Shown piece after piece: positions 22,133 to 34,025 of a stretch of 64,000 nucleotides of DNA. The stretch is from positions 7,192,001 through 7,256,000 of the forward strand of contig JAWQUS010000017.1 in NCBI GenBank assembly GCA_036365455.1, given 5' to 3'. The notes beneath the pieces were generated by a model, which was not told the DNA's origin, searched no databases, and worked only from the letters and a program-made list of their open reading frames with translations. The stretch is from Macrosoma leucophasiata. Lineage: Eukaryota > Arthropoda > Insecta > Lepidoptera > Hedylidae. Both the position numbers and the translations under genes were made by a program. Numbering within the stretch: the first letter of the stretch is position 1; the number at the start of each line of letters is the position of its first letter.

Positions 22133-22469
22133 CTGTTTGTATTAGAAAAAGATGTATGTTTGTATTAGAAACTTATCAATAATCAAACAATATAAGCTTC
22201 ACCATTTCATCTTATAAGCTGAATTTCTCCTCAAAGATGTACGTAGTGTTCCGTGTTCAAACCTAACTTTATTTATAACTCAATCTCACATATGTTTGAA
22301 GTTCGCAGATAGTCGCTTCTAACCCAGTTTTCGATACAGCAACTTTATAATTTTGCTTCCAAGTTTAATCTTAGGATTCAATACGGTTTGAAATTGTGCG
22401 GTATCGATATTATCAAAAGTATTTTTACGTTATATTACTTCACTTTTAACCAGTGATAGAGTTCTTGTG
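22133..22469. other. No recognised feature
   Basis: A+T-rich DNA. A short direct repeat, TGTTTGTATTAGAAA, occurs twice at about 22134-22172 beside the truncation point. Confidence 0.4.
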
Positions 22470-22790
22470 TCGGAGTTCGAGAGCGTAGCACCGCATTACC
22501 TAAACTATCTGCCGCCAAATGGCCCACACAATAACCAGAGGTTAAAATGCAGATGCGTTGCCACTCCTGAGGCCTAAAATGTTATGCCTCTGTGCCGGAA
22601 ATTACAGGGCCCTACATGCATGCAGTTCACATGGATGTTTAACGATGGCTGCAGCCTATATATTTCTACACAAAAATCAGAGATCAAAATCAATGATTTT
22701 TGGCCTCTATTCTATTTTATTCTATCATCTAACTAGTACACGACGGCGCTGAATACTACCATTTGGCGGTACACAGATATGAACGTGTGA
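22470..22790. mobile_element. Rearranged SINE-A mosaic
   Basis: Pieces in a scrambled order: CACCGCATTACCTAAAC (sense +), then AAAATGCAGATGCGTTGCCA to GGAAATTACAGGGCC (sense -), then ATGCATGCAGTTCACATGGA again from the 3' end (sense -). At least three joined fragments. Confidence 0.65.
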
Positions 22791-22841
22791 ACTACATGCA
22801 TAAAAAACTGGAAAAGAGTTATTATTATTATTTTATTTTTA

Positions 22842-23129
22842 TTATGGAAATGGGTGTGGCAAACAACCACGCAGTTCACATTGGTGTTAGTTGATGACTG
22901 CAGCCTATAGACTGACTACATCCTAAAGACACCCAGACCAAGGTCAAAATGCACATGCGTTACCACTCCTGGGGTCCAAGGCCTCTGTGCCGGAAATTAC
23001 AGGGCCGTACATTACCACCTGACTGGAACACGATAGTGCTGAACACTACCATATAGCGGCAAGTATATTAGGTATTGCGGTGGTGCCTACGCCCGCGAGC
23101 TCCGTCGCTGGAGCTCTACCACCAGTAAA
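22842..23129 (-). mobile_element. SINE-A, near full length
   Basis: All blocks present with a small duplication near CCTATAGACTGACTACATCC and the intact 3' text GGAGCTCTACCACCAGTAAA. Confidence 0.85.
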
Positions 23130-23154
23130 AAGTGAAGAAATTTGAAAAGACTGT

Positions 23155-23285
23155 TCTACTTTAATTGCATTTTGGAGAATATAGTAACGTCAGAAATTAT
23201 GATTATCATACCTCTTAAATTTTTTTTCATGCTATTACCGAAATCCAATGTTTGCGACAAACAATAAAATCGTAGGGAAATACTA
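23155..23285 (+). repeat. Dispersed repeat E, copy 3
   Basis: Contains AGTAACGTCAGAAATTATGA and GCGACAAACAATAAAATC, shared with 9.1 and 13.9 kb. It starts within 30 bp of a SINE-A end. Confidence 0.6.
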
Positions 23286-23931
23286 AAAAAAAGTATATTA
23301 GGTAACACAGTTTAAAAAAAATTCAATGTTTCTATTTTTGATCCTTTAATTGAACTGAAATTGTCATTTATTCAAAGTCGGTTCATACCAAAGTTCACAT
23401 CACAATAATTAATCTCGGTATATACCTCGAAAAGGCTTAACCGCGAGTTTACTCGGGATTAATTGCTGACGCACCCTCGTCTTCAATATGTTTGTGATTC
23501 TGGGATTGAAAATAATTTAGATTGTTATTTTTGATACAGTTTTACTAAACGAAAAGTACTGTAAGTTCGTTTCTTTGAAAAAACGAAGTGATTATGGTCC
23601 AGTTTTATTATTTCTTGTTAATCCTTCTTATGTTAAAAATCATAACCGAATTGTTAAATCACTACAAATGGGTTTTTTGATATAGGTATGGTTAGCATGA
23701 TCAAAAGTTAAAAGAGGGAGCAGTAGTTAAACTTAACTACTACTCGGTAGGCAGTTAAGGTGGTGGTTAAGATGGTGACTAGATAGTACCCGTTGCAACA
23801 GCTGTTCCGTGTAATTTTACGTGACCGTCAAGGAACGTGAAGCCGCCGGCGGCTCCGGAAAATAAATTGTCATATTTTTCTCGTGACTTGACGGGTAATG
23901 ATAAACGTTGCAAAAATTGAATACATTTTAA
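23286..23931. other. No recognised feature
   Basis: A+T-rich DNA with no supported gene. Confidence 0.4.
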
Positions 23932-24095
23932 TATGCGTTGCCACTTCTGAGGCCTTAGTGTTACGCTTATAAGCCGGACATTGCAGGGCCGTACATACCC
24001 ATCACCTGACCGGAACACGATAGTGCATACTACATACCATTTAGCGGCAATTAGGTAATGTGGTGCTGCCTACGCCACTAGAGCTCTACTATCCA
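23932..24095 (-). mobile_element. SINE-A, 5' half, diverged
   Basis: From ATGCGTTGCCACTTCTGAGG to CTAGAGCTCTACTATCCAG. The poly(A) side is missing. Confidence 0.7.
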
Positions 24096-24139
24096 GATTA
24101 CAAAACAATGTAAGCAGCTTTCTTTTACATCAGTGAAGA

Positions 24140-24330
24140 ACACAGTTAAACATAGTTGGTAATAGATGGCGCTACCATAAAGCAATGAAATAGATGTGAA
24201 GGAAAGATTTGACAAATCGGGCAGGGCTTCAGTAGCTCAATTGGAAGAGCGGCTGGACTAGATTCCCAGTAGGTCGCGAGTTCGAGTCTCGCCTGAAGTC
24301 ATATTTTTCTTTCCATTTTTCTTTAAAAAT
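24140..24330 (+). mobile_element. Repeat with an embedded tRNA-like unit
   Basis: The unit at about 24227-24300 has a 7-bp acceptor stem (GCTTCAG with CTGAAGT), an A box TAGCTCAATTGG, D-stem GCTC/GAGC, T-stem GCGAG/CTCGC and a B-box-like GAGTTCGAGTC. The anticodon arm is abnormal: two extra bases give a 9-base loop or a mismatched stem. The same unit with the same flank (AAAGATTTGACAAATCGGGC) occurs in reverse at 55.03-55.20 kb, and part of it at 52.8 kb. It is therefore a mobile tRNA-derived sequence rather than a working tRNA gene. Confidence 0.65.
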
Positions 24331-25908
24331 AAAATATATTTCACAAGCATGTGTTAATGCGAAATAATATAAAAACAACAGTTAAACTCGTCAAAATTTT
24401 AAGTCCTCGTTCAATAATAACAATTGTAACATCACAAACTATTTTAAATTCATGAGCTTCACCATGAAATCAGTATAAACAGTAGGGCTTTAATCATAAA
24501 TTCCACACGCCCATAACGTATTTGTTAACCCTGTTCCAATTTACGTTACATCCATTCTCGGGCTTCAGTTCTACCATTCCAGCCTCTAACCCTTTGTAAT
24601 ACGGCAAACAATGCTGATTCGATGTAAATTAACAACCCTAGTTTCAAGGCGCGATCCCGTTCCCATTTTTCTTTAACCCTCCAATATGTTTGGGGAATGG
24701 TGAAACCAATCATTTATCTTCAATACGTAATATTATGGAAATCAACGTTGGATCTTGTAAATACTTGGTCAAGATTTAAAGGAATATGGAAAGAAAAATT
24801 CTACGTGAAGGCTTAGTTGAAAAGCAATGCAGTATTCGATTTATGACTACTATATACATACTCCAACCTATTAACTTTCTTAAGAGGTCCATCACTACAC
24901 AAAAACATTCTCCAAAGAAGACCGCAACTGGGCTGTGCATCATTAGAGAATATACCAATCGCAATCGCGGTGGTTGTAATTTTAAATGGAAATTTACGCA
25001 GCACAAAAATCGTTTTTCAATTTTCAATGCTTTGACCAGTTTTCAGCACCTGGTCTACATCATTCTCCTCTAGTGGTTCAAGTCATTATATACCTAACGT
25101 CGTATAACATTTTATAACCATAAAGTTGGGTGTACCTTTCGATGAATCTGGTAGTGGTTCTGAATGTAGGAATTACGTTTTAAAACAAATTCAATAACAT
25201 GTCAGATTGTCTTCCTTATCGGTATAATACGGTGTTATAAGAATTAGCACAATTAAACCAAACCAAAATTATTTATTTATTTTGTTACAAATTGTCAAAA
25301 AACTTGGAGAACTTTTATGCAATAGTCCCTGACGTTCTGTAACTATTGTACAGTAACACTTTATATTCAACATTGAAATACCCAATTATTTTCTCTTTAT
25401 GTCTTTCTTCAATTAGCCAAAGTAATTGTGTCTGGCTAAATCCTTCATGGAAAAAATAAACTAAAGATATCTCAACCGATACGATCGCAAAGGAAACATC
25501 ATTCCCATCCTATTAAGATCTGAATCCTCTTTTAATTTAATTTGCTCCAACGACTCGCTGAAAACCACAAAGTTTATACACCTCTAGTTGTAACGGAGAT
25601 AGTCATTCAGTTTGCGGTTATAAGAGAACTAGCATCGATGTCGGTTTGAAAAACATTTCTAGTTTCTGATATCCTGACCAAGCGATGGTAATGCGAGCTG
25701 GTAATTTGGTTCAAATAGTGTATCGAGTTAACAAAATCTTTTGTGTATTTAAACTATAAAAAACGGGTTACAAATAGATTAATCAATAAAAAATATCGAT
25801 AAAGATCGACATGGTAAAATATTAATATCGATACCTAATATAGAATCAATGACATCGTATTTTTTGGGTAATTAATAACAGCTAATGAACTACAGCAGAG
25901 AGCATGAA
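24331..25908. other. No gene seen
   Basis: A+T-rich DNA. Overlapping frames of 95 (plus) and 83 (minus) codons at about 24776-25073 lack any family motif. This is one of the few long stretches where I see no repeat and would first look for a host exon or regulatory element. Confidence 0.35.
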
Positions 25909-26000
25909 AACACTACCAATTGGCGACAGACAGATTAAAAATATCCTGTTGGCTACGCCCTCGAGTCTCTGCACCGGACCTCTTCCACCATCGAGCCATG
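25909..26000 (-). mobile_element. SINE-A 5' fragment
   Basis: AACACTACCAATTGGCGACA then GGCTACGCCCTCGAG, a diverged 5' third of SINE-A in the minus sense. Confidence 0.6.
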
Positions 26001-26671
26001 TTAGCGTGCGCTCAATTTACTTGTTCATCAGCCACCATTGTTGTATAGGTATATGGTCTCTTGATGAATGCTGGTTAGACTCTTCGTGTACAACACCAAT
26101 GATTATGTGGTTGAAGTTGCGTTGGCGTCCAACGTCTATTCATAGATTGCACAACTATACTTCGACAGAGGCGAACTTTCAATTCTTAATATTTTTCGCA
26201 TAGATACGTGTTTTGAATTTTTGTTTTTTTATGTGTCCCTTTAGTTATATCGCATTAATTAAATAAATTAAATTCATACAAAAACATTGCATTAAACAAT
26301 ATGGAAATATAAACATTATATACGAGTAGAACGTTTTAAATAGGTAATTAATTCAACATCTCGAGAATTAGGAACCAAATTCTGTTTTAAAGTCATGAAA
26401 CATACTACAAATATTACACAAAGAATCCTTTGTGTTGTGATTTAAGTATTATAAGAGCACTTGATCCTTGTTTAGTTAATCCGAGGGCGGAATTACAGTG
26501 ACCTCAGACCACACAAATTCGTTTCACCTAAAGGATTGCTTTTGTACACCCGCACCTGTTTAACTTTTTGGTTTAAACTAACTCGCCAAACCTGTCCAAA
26601 TTGTGTAACGAGGTAAACTAAATGGCAAAAATTCCTTAGGGTACACTGAGTTCCAGTACAGCGTCAGCTTG
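26001..26671. other. No recognised feature
   Basis: A+T-rich DNA with no supported gene. Confidence 0.4.
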
Positions 26672-27660
26672 AGAACAGCGTCCCGACGCCCAGCGTCTCG
26701 ACGTCAAGCGTCTCGACGACCAGCGTCCCGACGTCGAGCGTCCCGATACCCAGCGTCCCGACGCCCAGCGTCCCGACGTCGAGCGTCTCGACATCCAGCA
26801 TCCCGACGTCGAGCGTCCCGACGCCCAGCGTCCCGACGCCCAGCGTCCCGACGCCCAGCGTCCCGACGCCCAGCGTCCCGACGCCCAGCGTCCCGACGCC
26901 CAGCGTCCCGACGCCCAGCGTCCCGACGCCCAGCGTCCCGACGCCCAGGGTCCCGACGCCCAACGTCCCGATGCCCAGCGTCTCGACACCCAGCATCCCG
27001 ACGTCGAGCGTCTCGACGACCAGCGTCCCGACGTCGAGCGTCCCGATACCCAGCGTCCCGACGCCCAGCGTCCCGACGCCCAGCGTCCCGACGCCCAGCG
27101 TCCCGATTACCCAGCGTCCCGACGCCCAGCGTCCCGACGCCCAGCGTCCCGACGCCCAGCGTCCCGACGCCCAGCGTCCCGACGTCGAGCGTCTCGACAT
27201 CCAGCATCCCGACGTCGAGCGTCTCGACGCCCAGCGTCCCGACGCCCAGCTTTCCGACACCCAACGTCCCGACGCTCAGCGTCCCGACGCCCAGCGTCCC
27301 GACGTCGAGCGTCTCGACGCCCAGTGTACCGACGTCCAGTGTCCCGAAGCCCAGCGTCCCGACGCCCAGCGTCCCGACGCCCAGCGTCCCGACGCCCAGC
27401 GTCCCGACGCCCAGCGTCCTGACGCCCAGGGTCCCGACGACCAACGTCCCGATGCCCAGCGTCCCAACGTCGAGCGTCTCGACACCCAGCATCCCGACAT
27501 TGAGCGTCTCGACGACCAGCGTCCCGACGTCGAGCGTCCCGATACCCAGCGTCCCGACGCCCAGCGTCCCGACGCCCAGCGTCCCGACGCCCAGCGTCCC
27601 GACGCCCAGCGTCCCGACGCCCAGCGTCCCGACGCCCAGCGTCCCGACGCCCAGCGTCGT
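26672..27660 (+). repeat. 15-bp minisatellite, about 66 units
   Basis: Unit GCCCAGCGTCCCGAC and variants (GTCGAGCGTCTCGAC, ATCCAGCATCCCGAC, ATACCCAGCGTCCCG phase). It is very G+C-rich compared with its flanks. A variant string (GACGACCAGCGTCCC, then GTCGAGCGTCCCGATACCC) recurs near 26720, 27015 and 27510, so there is higher-order structure. The period is divisible by three and most units lack stops, so long frames stay open in several phases. Their proteins are only five-residue repeats such as PSVPT or ASRRP. I do not call a gene. Confidence 0.95.
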
Positions 27661-29095
27661 CTGAACTCCTGAAAGCGGGCGGAAGGCCAGTATTAGAAGC
27701 TCTTCAGTTGATGTTCGATTCCGTCATATCCGAGGGCAAAATGCCACAGGCGTGGCACAGAAGTGTGGTGGTACTGTTCTTTAAAAAGAATGACAATACC
27801 CTTCTTAAAAATTATAGGCCCATCGCACTTCTAAGTCACGTCTCTAAGCTGTTTTCGAGAGTAATTATGAAACGTCTATCTCGCAGATTCGATGACTTCC
27901 AGCCTCCCGAACAAGCCGGGTTCCGTTTAAGGTTTTAGCACCACAGACCACATACACACGCTGCGGCAGGTTATACAGAAGACAGAAGTATAACCAGCCC
28001 TTATGTTTAGCGTTTGTGGAAAGAAAGTCTTTGATTCGGTCGAGATTTGGGCTATACTACAGTCTCTCCAGAGGTGCCAAGTCGACTACCGATACATTGA
28101 GGTGCTCAGGAGCTTGTACGGAAACGCCACTATGTCGGTTCGCCTTCAGGACCAGAGCTCGAAACCTATCCAACTGCAGCGAGGTGTGAGACAGGGAGAT
28201 GTCATATCTCCGAAACTGTTCACTGCTGCATTGGAAGATGTCTTCAAGCTTCTGGACTGGAAAGGACTCGGCATCAACATTAACGGCGAGTACATCTCCC
28301 ACCTCCGATTTGCGGATGATATCGTAGTCATGGCTGAGACCCAGGAAGACCTTGGCACAATGCTCAATGGCCTCAGTAGGGCCTCCCAACCACTGGGCCT
28401 TAAAATAAACATGGACAAGACGAAGATTATGTCGTATGCACTTGTTACGCCCACTCCTGTTATGGTCGCGGGTACTTCACTCGAAGTTGTTGACGATTAT
28501 GTATACCTGGGACAAACGGTCCAGTTAGGTAGTACCAACTTCGAGAAAGAGGTCAATCGCCGAATCCAACTCGGATGAGCAGCGTTCGGGAAGCTGCGTT
28601 ATATCTTCTCGTCTAATTTACCGCAGTGTCTGAAGAAGGAGGTCTTTGACCAGTGTGTGTTGCAAGTGATGACATACGGAACCGAAACGTGGTTGCTCAC
28701 TATAGGCCTCATAAGAAGGCTCAAGGTCACTCAGAGAGCAATGGAAAGGGCTATGCTCGGAGTTTCTCTGCGAGATCGAATCAGAAATGAGGAGATCCGC
28801 ATGAGAACCAAAGTAACCGACATAGCTCACCGAATAGCGAAACTGAAGTGGCAGTGGGCAGGGAGGGCACATAGCTCGCAGGACTGACGGCCGTTGGAGC
28901 AGAAGAGTTCTAGAGTGGCGACCACGTACCGGAAAACGACGCGTAGGCAGGGCCCCCACGAGGTGGACCGACGACCTGGTGAAGGTCGAGGGCAATCGCT
29001 GGATGAGGGCGGCCCAGGACCGTTCGTTGTGGCATTCTTTGAGGGAGGCCTTTGTTCAGCAGTAGACGTCTTTTGGCTGAAATGATGTTGATTAC
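27661..29095 (+). pseudogene. Decayed RTE LINE reverse transcriptase fragment
   Basis: Starts immediately after the minisatellite at LLKAGGRPVLEALQ, and so lacks the endonuclease. Blocks in order, across at least three frame changes: WHRSVVVLFFKKNDNTLL, KNYRPIALLSHVSKLFSR, EQAGFR, then a garbled motif A (FDSVEIW), LQRGVRQGDVISPKLF (motif B), LRFADDIVVM (motif C, DD intact), DDYVYLGQTVQL, QRAMERAMLGVSLRDRIRN and a frameshifted end. Stops at about 27937 and 28578 and frameshifts mark it as dead. The lineage resembles the lepidopteran RTE known from Heliconius, as far as I can judge from memory. The 3' end is ATTCTTTGAGGGAGGCC then CAGCAGTAGACGTCTTTTGG. Confidence 0.87.
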
Positions 29096-29210
29096 CATAC
29101 ATATAGTATGGCACTATTACAGCAATATTTATAAGGACTACTGGAATAGTGGCTTTGGGCAGCATTTTTGGATATAACTTTTGATTAATTTTGGATCATA
29201 CAAAAACAAC

Positions 29211-29365
29211 ACGCTGGGCGTCGAGATGCTGGACGTCGGGACCCTGGGCGTTAGAACGCTTGACGTCGGGACGCTGGGCGTCGGAACGCTGGGCGTCGGG
29301 ACGCTGGGCGTCGAGACGCTCGACGTCGGGACGCTGGGCATTGGGACGCCCAGCGTTCCGACGCT
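29211..29365 (-). repeat. Same 15-bp minisatellite, opposite orientation
   Basis: About ten units read as GTCGGGACGCTGGGC on the plus strand, the reverse complement of the array at 26.7-27.7 kb. It includes the same variant types. The last unit flips back (GGGACGCCCAGCGTTCC). Confidence 0.92.
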
Positions 29366-30320
29366 AAAGTTGCATTGTATTTAAATTTATCTTTCATGAT
29401 TGTACGAACGGAAGCCTACTACAGATTTTCAAGAAAAAACATTTCTAGTTTGCTTGAACTTGAATTATAATCTGAGATAAAAGTACGGGAAAAAATGGAA
29501 CAAAAAATGATAAAATCCAAAATAATCCCTAAAAGGTAAAGCTGAAACTTGTACGGAATTAATTTTATCCAAATATTTTTGACGTGCACAATTAAATAAA
29601 GCCGAGTTTGTCTGTCTAAATGGCCCGGCCTTTGTTTCGGGGGTTTTTGGCCATCTTAGAAATAAAGCTGTTTTTCTCCAAGGGCTCCAATGGGAGAAAA
29701 TTACTTAGATCGCTTGTGATAGCGGTATCTATTGACATTTATTAAAAGAAAACGGAAAGTGTATGTACCTACACCTAACTTACTTAACACAAAATTTTGG
29801 TATTTCATATATTGTTACAGACATATTACCTAATGAACTCTACGCAAATTGCTGGAACTAAGGCTTCTTTAAAGATCTTTATAGCTAACCATATTGATCT
29901 GCACCAAGGCCTGCACCATTTGATTATAACATAATGTCATACCTGGTGTCTTTTGGCAATTAAAGTCGCATTCATAGTAAAAAATCTTTGTCCAAAATCA
30001 AGAATTGAACATTCAAAATGTATGATGGTTTTTGTGACGTAGAGTCGTGAGAAAATGAATAATCAACCCTTTGTGAGGCATTTAATTTTCAATATGAATA
30101 GCAATTTAATCCAGATGCTGGTGCAGTGGCAGTAAAAAAATATAACAAAATCCTAAGATTTAATTAAAAGTACACAGCGCAGTTAACCGTCGGCCATACT
30201 TTTTACCTTGTTATCCTCCTGCATGCGTTGAAGCTGCAGGGACAGCTAATTAATAATATATGTTTTACTAGGAAAACCAATCAAATTTGTTACAAAGCGA
30301 AACAAAACTGCAAACTTTAG
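29366..30320. other. No recognised feature
   Basis: A+T-rich DNA with no supported gene. Confidence 0.4.
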
Positions 30321-30608
30321 CAGGCCACTACTACTACGCTGGGGGTCCTGGGTTCGATTCCCGGGTCGGGGACTATCAGTGATAACGGTTTAAAATCCTT
30401 TATCTCGGGTTCTATTGGGATTTTTCCATTTTCTGGAAATTTCCCAGTACCCCGGAGTTTGGTGATATGCCCGGAGATGGCAACAGGTTCGCCACCTGTT
30501 ACATGGGCCAAATACGTAACCGGCGAGTCGTGGGTGTTTGCATGTATGCTTGTATGCATGCGTTTACCTCTGCCTACCGCTTCGAGGATTACAGGCGTGA
30601 AGTAACGA
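30321..30608 (+). mobile_element. SINE-B (tRNA-derived), head partly lost
   Basis: Head remnant CAGGCCACTACTACTACGCT, then B box GGGTTCGATTCCCGGG. The body follows (TTCTATTGGGATTTTTCCAT, CCCAGTACCCCGGAGTTTGG) and the 3' end GGATTACAGGCGTGAAG. The A-box part is missing at the 5' side compared with 46.18-46.49 kb. Confidence 0.85.
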
Positions 30609-31104
30609 AACAAAACAACAAAATTTGTCCAAAACATTTTACAGCAGACTAAACATGAAATCGTGAAACTCCTAAAACTTTTTTAAACATCCGTCATTTC
30701 GAGCAAATTCAAATAAATTCCTTCCAGGCAAATAAGCTTTCTGCTAACCAAAATATCAAATAAAACCCTCGGTTGTTGTATCAGGACCATGAAGATAATA
30801 TTTTGGGAACCATCGACGCTGAGAGCCTCTTTAAGGTGACAACGATCTCAGTGAAGTAGAAATCCGTGTAACTTTGTTCAATTTACAAACAAAATGTTAT
30901 GACGAAAGTTTATTACGAAACCTTTAAGTCCGTTGGTTTCTTTGCAAAATAAGTAACGTTTGAAGTAAATTACTTGTGATCTCGAAGCTAATTTCCAGTT
31001 GGAAATAATCAATTGTTTGTGGCCGAATTCTGAATAAATGACTGAAACTGAATTTTTGAGTATATGAGGCAATGCATTTAGTAAGTTAAATAATACGTAA
31101 TGAC
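30609..31104. other. No recognised feature
   Basis: A+T-rich DNA with no supported gene. Confidence 0.4.
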
Positions 31105-31560
31105 ATTTTTATGCAATAAAAGTGGTAAACAAGCATACAGTTCACACTGATGTTTAGTGACAACTGCAGCCTATAGACACCTACACAAAGACCAGAAGTC
31201 AAAATGCAGATGCGTTACCACTTCTGAGGCCTAAGGTGTTATGCCTCTGTACCGGAAATTACAGGGCCGTACATTACCAACTGTCTGGAACACGATAGTG
31301 CTGAAGACATGAAATAAGACAGTGTTAAGTTGTTCAATATAAAAACGGTTTAGTGTGTGTCAGACCACGCGCAATAATGTTCCGTTTTTTCAAGTACATT
31401 TTATAAGTTGATCGACTATACTCGTGAAGTTCTTGATTATAAATTTCATTTAACCTGTAGAGGATACATACCTACTATCATTTAGAGGCAGGTAGATTAA
31501 ATAATGCCCAGGTGCTTTATGTTCCAATGCTGTCACTGCACCTGAAAGTATTCAGTAAAA
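31105..31560 (-). mobile_element. SINE-A split by about 165 bp
   Basis: 3' portion 31105-31304 (to CACGATAGTGCTGAA). Unrelated A+T-rich DNA follows, then the diverged 5' portion 31471-31560 (TATCATTTAGAGGCAGGTAG to ATTCAGTAAAA). No clear target-site duplication seen for the intervening piece. Confidence 0.7.
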
Positions 31561-32016
31561 CTCACTAGAATACAAGAGAAACAAAACAAAACATTAAATA
31601 TCCTACAAAAAGCATACGTTGATTTGCGAGGACACGCGACCACGGCAAAGGTACAATGTCACCGTATTAAACAAAAAGTCCAAACACACCTCATCCCGTT
31701 TTATTTCTCCACTCTTTGTGTATATCCCAGTACTGAAACATGCAAATTAACTGTAATTAAACGATAATAGAGTACAATATTTTATGTTAATAATTTAATT
31801 CCCATCCCTTGTTGAAACCGGAATTATATTATTATTAAGCTGGGACCGTTTTGTTCTAAGCTTATTGTATGGCTTTAGAACAAATGAGGTGGTTAGTGTG
31901 GTTACTGCGATGGGTTGCTGTTACTAATGGGTTTTATTTGAATTTCCTGCCTTATTCATGTAACGTTACAATGAAAAATCTTTCATACTTAATCCAAATT
32001 AGGTTCCCATCATATT
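31561..32016. other. No recognised feature
   Basis: A+T-rich DNA with no supported gene. Confidence 0.4.
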
Positions 32017-32304
32017 TTCTACTGGTGGTAGAGCTCCAGTGATGGAGCTCGCAGGCGTCGGCACCATCGCATTACCTAAGATACTTGCCGCTAAATGGTA
32101 ATGTTCAGCACTATCGTGTTCCGGTCAGGTGGTAATGTACGGCCCTGTAATTTCCGGCCAGAGGCATAACACCTTAGGCCTCAGGAGTGGTAGGTCATCT
32201 GCATTTTGACATTAGTTTTTGTGTGGGTGTCTATAGGCTGCAGTCATCACTTAACACCAATGTGATCTGCATGCTTGTTTGCCATTACCGTTACATAAAA
32301 AAAG
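32017..32304 (+). mobile_element. SINE-A, full length
   Basis: Begins CTACTGGTGGTAGAGCTCC with the intact hairpin GAGCTCCagtgatGGAGCTC. It ends ACCGTTACATAAAAAAAG. Confidence 0.9.
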
Positions 32305-33345
32305 TTTAAAAGTTGAAAAAATATACCCCAACACTTACATCTACCACATTTTGATTTTCTTGTAGCAGTCTGCAGGAACTATTTGCAACCACCATTAAAC
32401 TCTTGGAATTTCATTAATCTTAAATAATATAACATGAATTTCAGGAACAACGCCGCTGTGCTATACCAATATTGCTTTTACGAGGACCGATAAAAGTTAT
32501 TAAGCCGGATTTCGTTCAAATTGGTACCTACTCACGCTGGCAAATGTATTTCATCATAAAAAATAACTGGCACTTCGCGCGATGAATGAGAAAATGAACG
32601 TGGAAGTTTCAGAACGATTTCTTATAAATCTTGGTACGGATAAAAATGTCGGTCCATCTGAGGTTTTTAAATTCTCAGGCCACGAACTCATAGTTCGCGA
32701 GTTAGTTTTGAATGATGACTCACTGAACATAGAAATATTAAAAAACGACTTTTTAAAGTTTTATCTCTATTTATTTCTCTATTGAGCTAGGTAATGCCAT
32801 AATAACGAATATTACTAGCGCTAAATGATAGTGTTTAAATTCTATGCGAAGACACCAATATAAAAAACACTGGTTTGGATTTTAAATTGTCATGTGTCAT
32901 GTTACTGTCTGGGGACTGGTACCCTGCTACCAAAGGGAATGTTCTATCTAGTATTTTAGTACATAAAAGTCAATGGTTCAGAACAAACAAATTCAGATTA
33001 AAATGGAAATTTATGGTTGTGAAAATGCAATCCTTAAAAACAATATTTCAGAATAGAAGATTGTGATTAAAAGCGGCCAATTTTTTTTCGAGATCAATTA
33101 CATTTTTAGACCACTATTAGGTATCGTAACTGCTAGAGCTAGCTAACAAATCAACTTTTCCATAGTTTATAGTGATATAAATTGAAGGTTATGGCCAAGC
33201 AGTTTCTCATTTTATTACCGCTATTCTGAACTAAAAAGGTTTTGGATTTGCTATGATTGATTATAATTTACGACCCATACTATTATTCCTGTCGTATATT
33301 AGATCGGTAAAAAAGATTGGAAATCAATCAAATCTTCATAATTTT
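32305..33345. other. No gene seen
   Basis: Frames of 67 and 63 codons at 32582-32785 and 32875-33066 (plus) have no recognised motif. A diverged LINE fragment cannot be excluded. Confidence 0.35.
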
Positions 33346-33402
33346 ACTGGTGGTAAAGTTCTAGCGTCGAAGATCAAGGACATAGACACCACGGCATTAC
33401 TT
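33346..33402 (+). mobile_element. SINE-A 5' scrap
   Basis: TTTTACTGGTGGTAAAGTTC to ACCACGGCATTACTTAATC only, about 57 bp. Confidence 0.6.
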
Positions 33403-34025
33403 AATCTTTCTTCTTGTAGTTTCGTGGGTTGAATAGAAAGCTGAGGTGTACTAAAATTAGTAGTAACTGCTCCAACCCATAGTTTTTTTTTTTTTTTTAT
33501 TTATATTTTTTAATCCCTAAATACAAATGATTACATGAAAAATAAACCAACAACCACGAAGATTTGTCTGGTTCGCTTATAAACGTCGAGTTCGTCGCAT
33601 CATTGAATACATGTATAATGTATTGAAAATAGACTACGTAAAGTAGGTATGTGTGGTAAGTGGTAGTTATTTTGCTTCTAAAACTGTACGAATTATTATG
33701 GGAGATCCATACATTATTATGTAATTGGAACATAATTAGAATGTTCCGCTTGCCACTAGTGTTGGTTGGAGCCGAAAGGCTCGGAGGAGGGATCGGAAAC
33801 GGTAAAAGTCACGGACGGATGTGTGCGATAGCGGTCCCGTGATCCCACGCCGCCACTGATAGCGGACGAGTCGGAACACCCAGGGGTTTTTAGTGGGTAG
33901 ACGGATGTCCTTTCCCGGAGTCCCACATAACCCACCCCTCTCCCCAAGGGTTTCCCAAGCTTTCCCTTTGTTAAATAAAGGGTATTTAAGGCTCAAGTTA
34001 TAAAATATGTACCAGTAAAGTTTTA
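33403..34025. other. No gene seen
   Basis: Contains a T-run at 33484-33499. A moderately G+C-rich part at 33740-33960 may be decayed LINE/SINE sequence. Confidence 0.35.

Noticed and set aside
24227..24300. A functional tRNA gene
   Set aside because: The anticodon arm has two extra bases and the unit is repeated with its flanks, so it is tRNA-derived mobile DNA.
26669..27664. Open frames of 331, 262, 233 and 198 codons over the 26.7-27.7 kb array
   Set aside because: All are five-residue repeats forced by a stop-free 15-bp unit, open on both strands at once; no conserved domain or start context.
26672..29365. CRISPR-like array
   Set aside because: Units are contiguous 15-mers without spacers, and the genome is eukaryotic.
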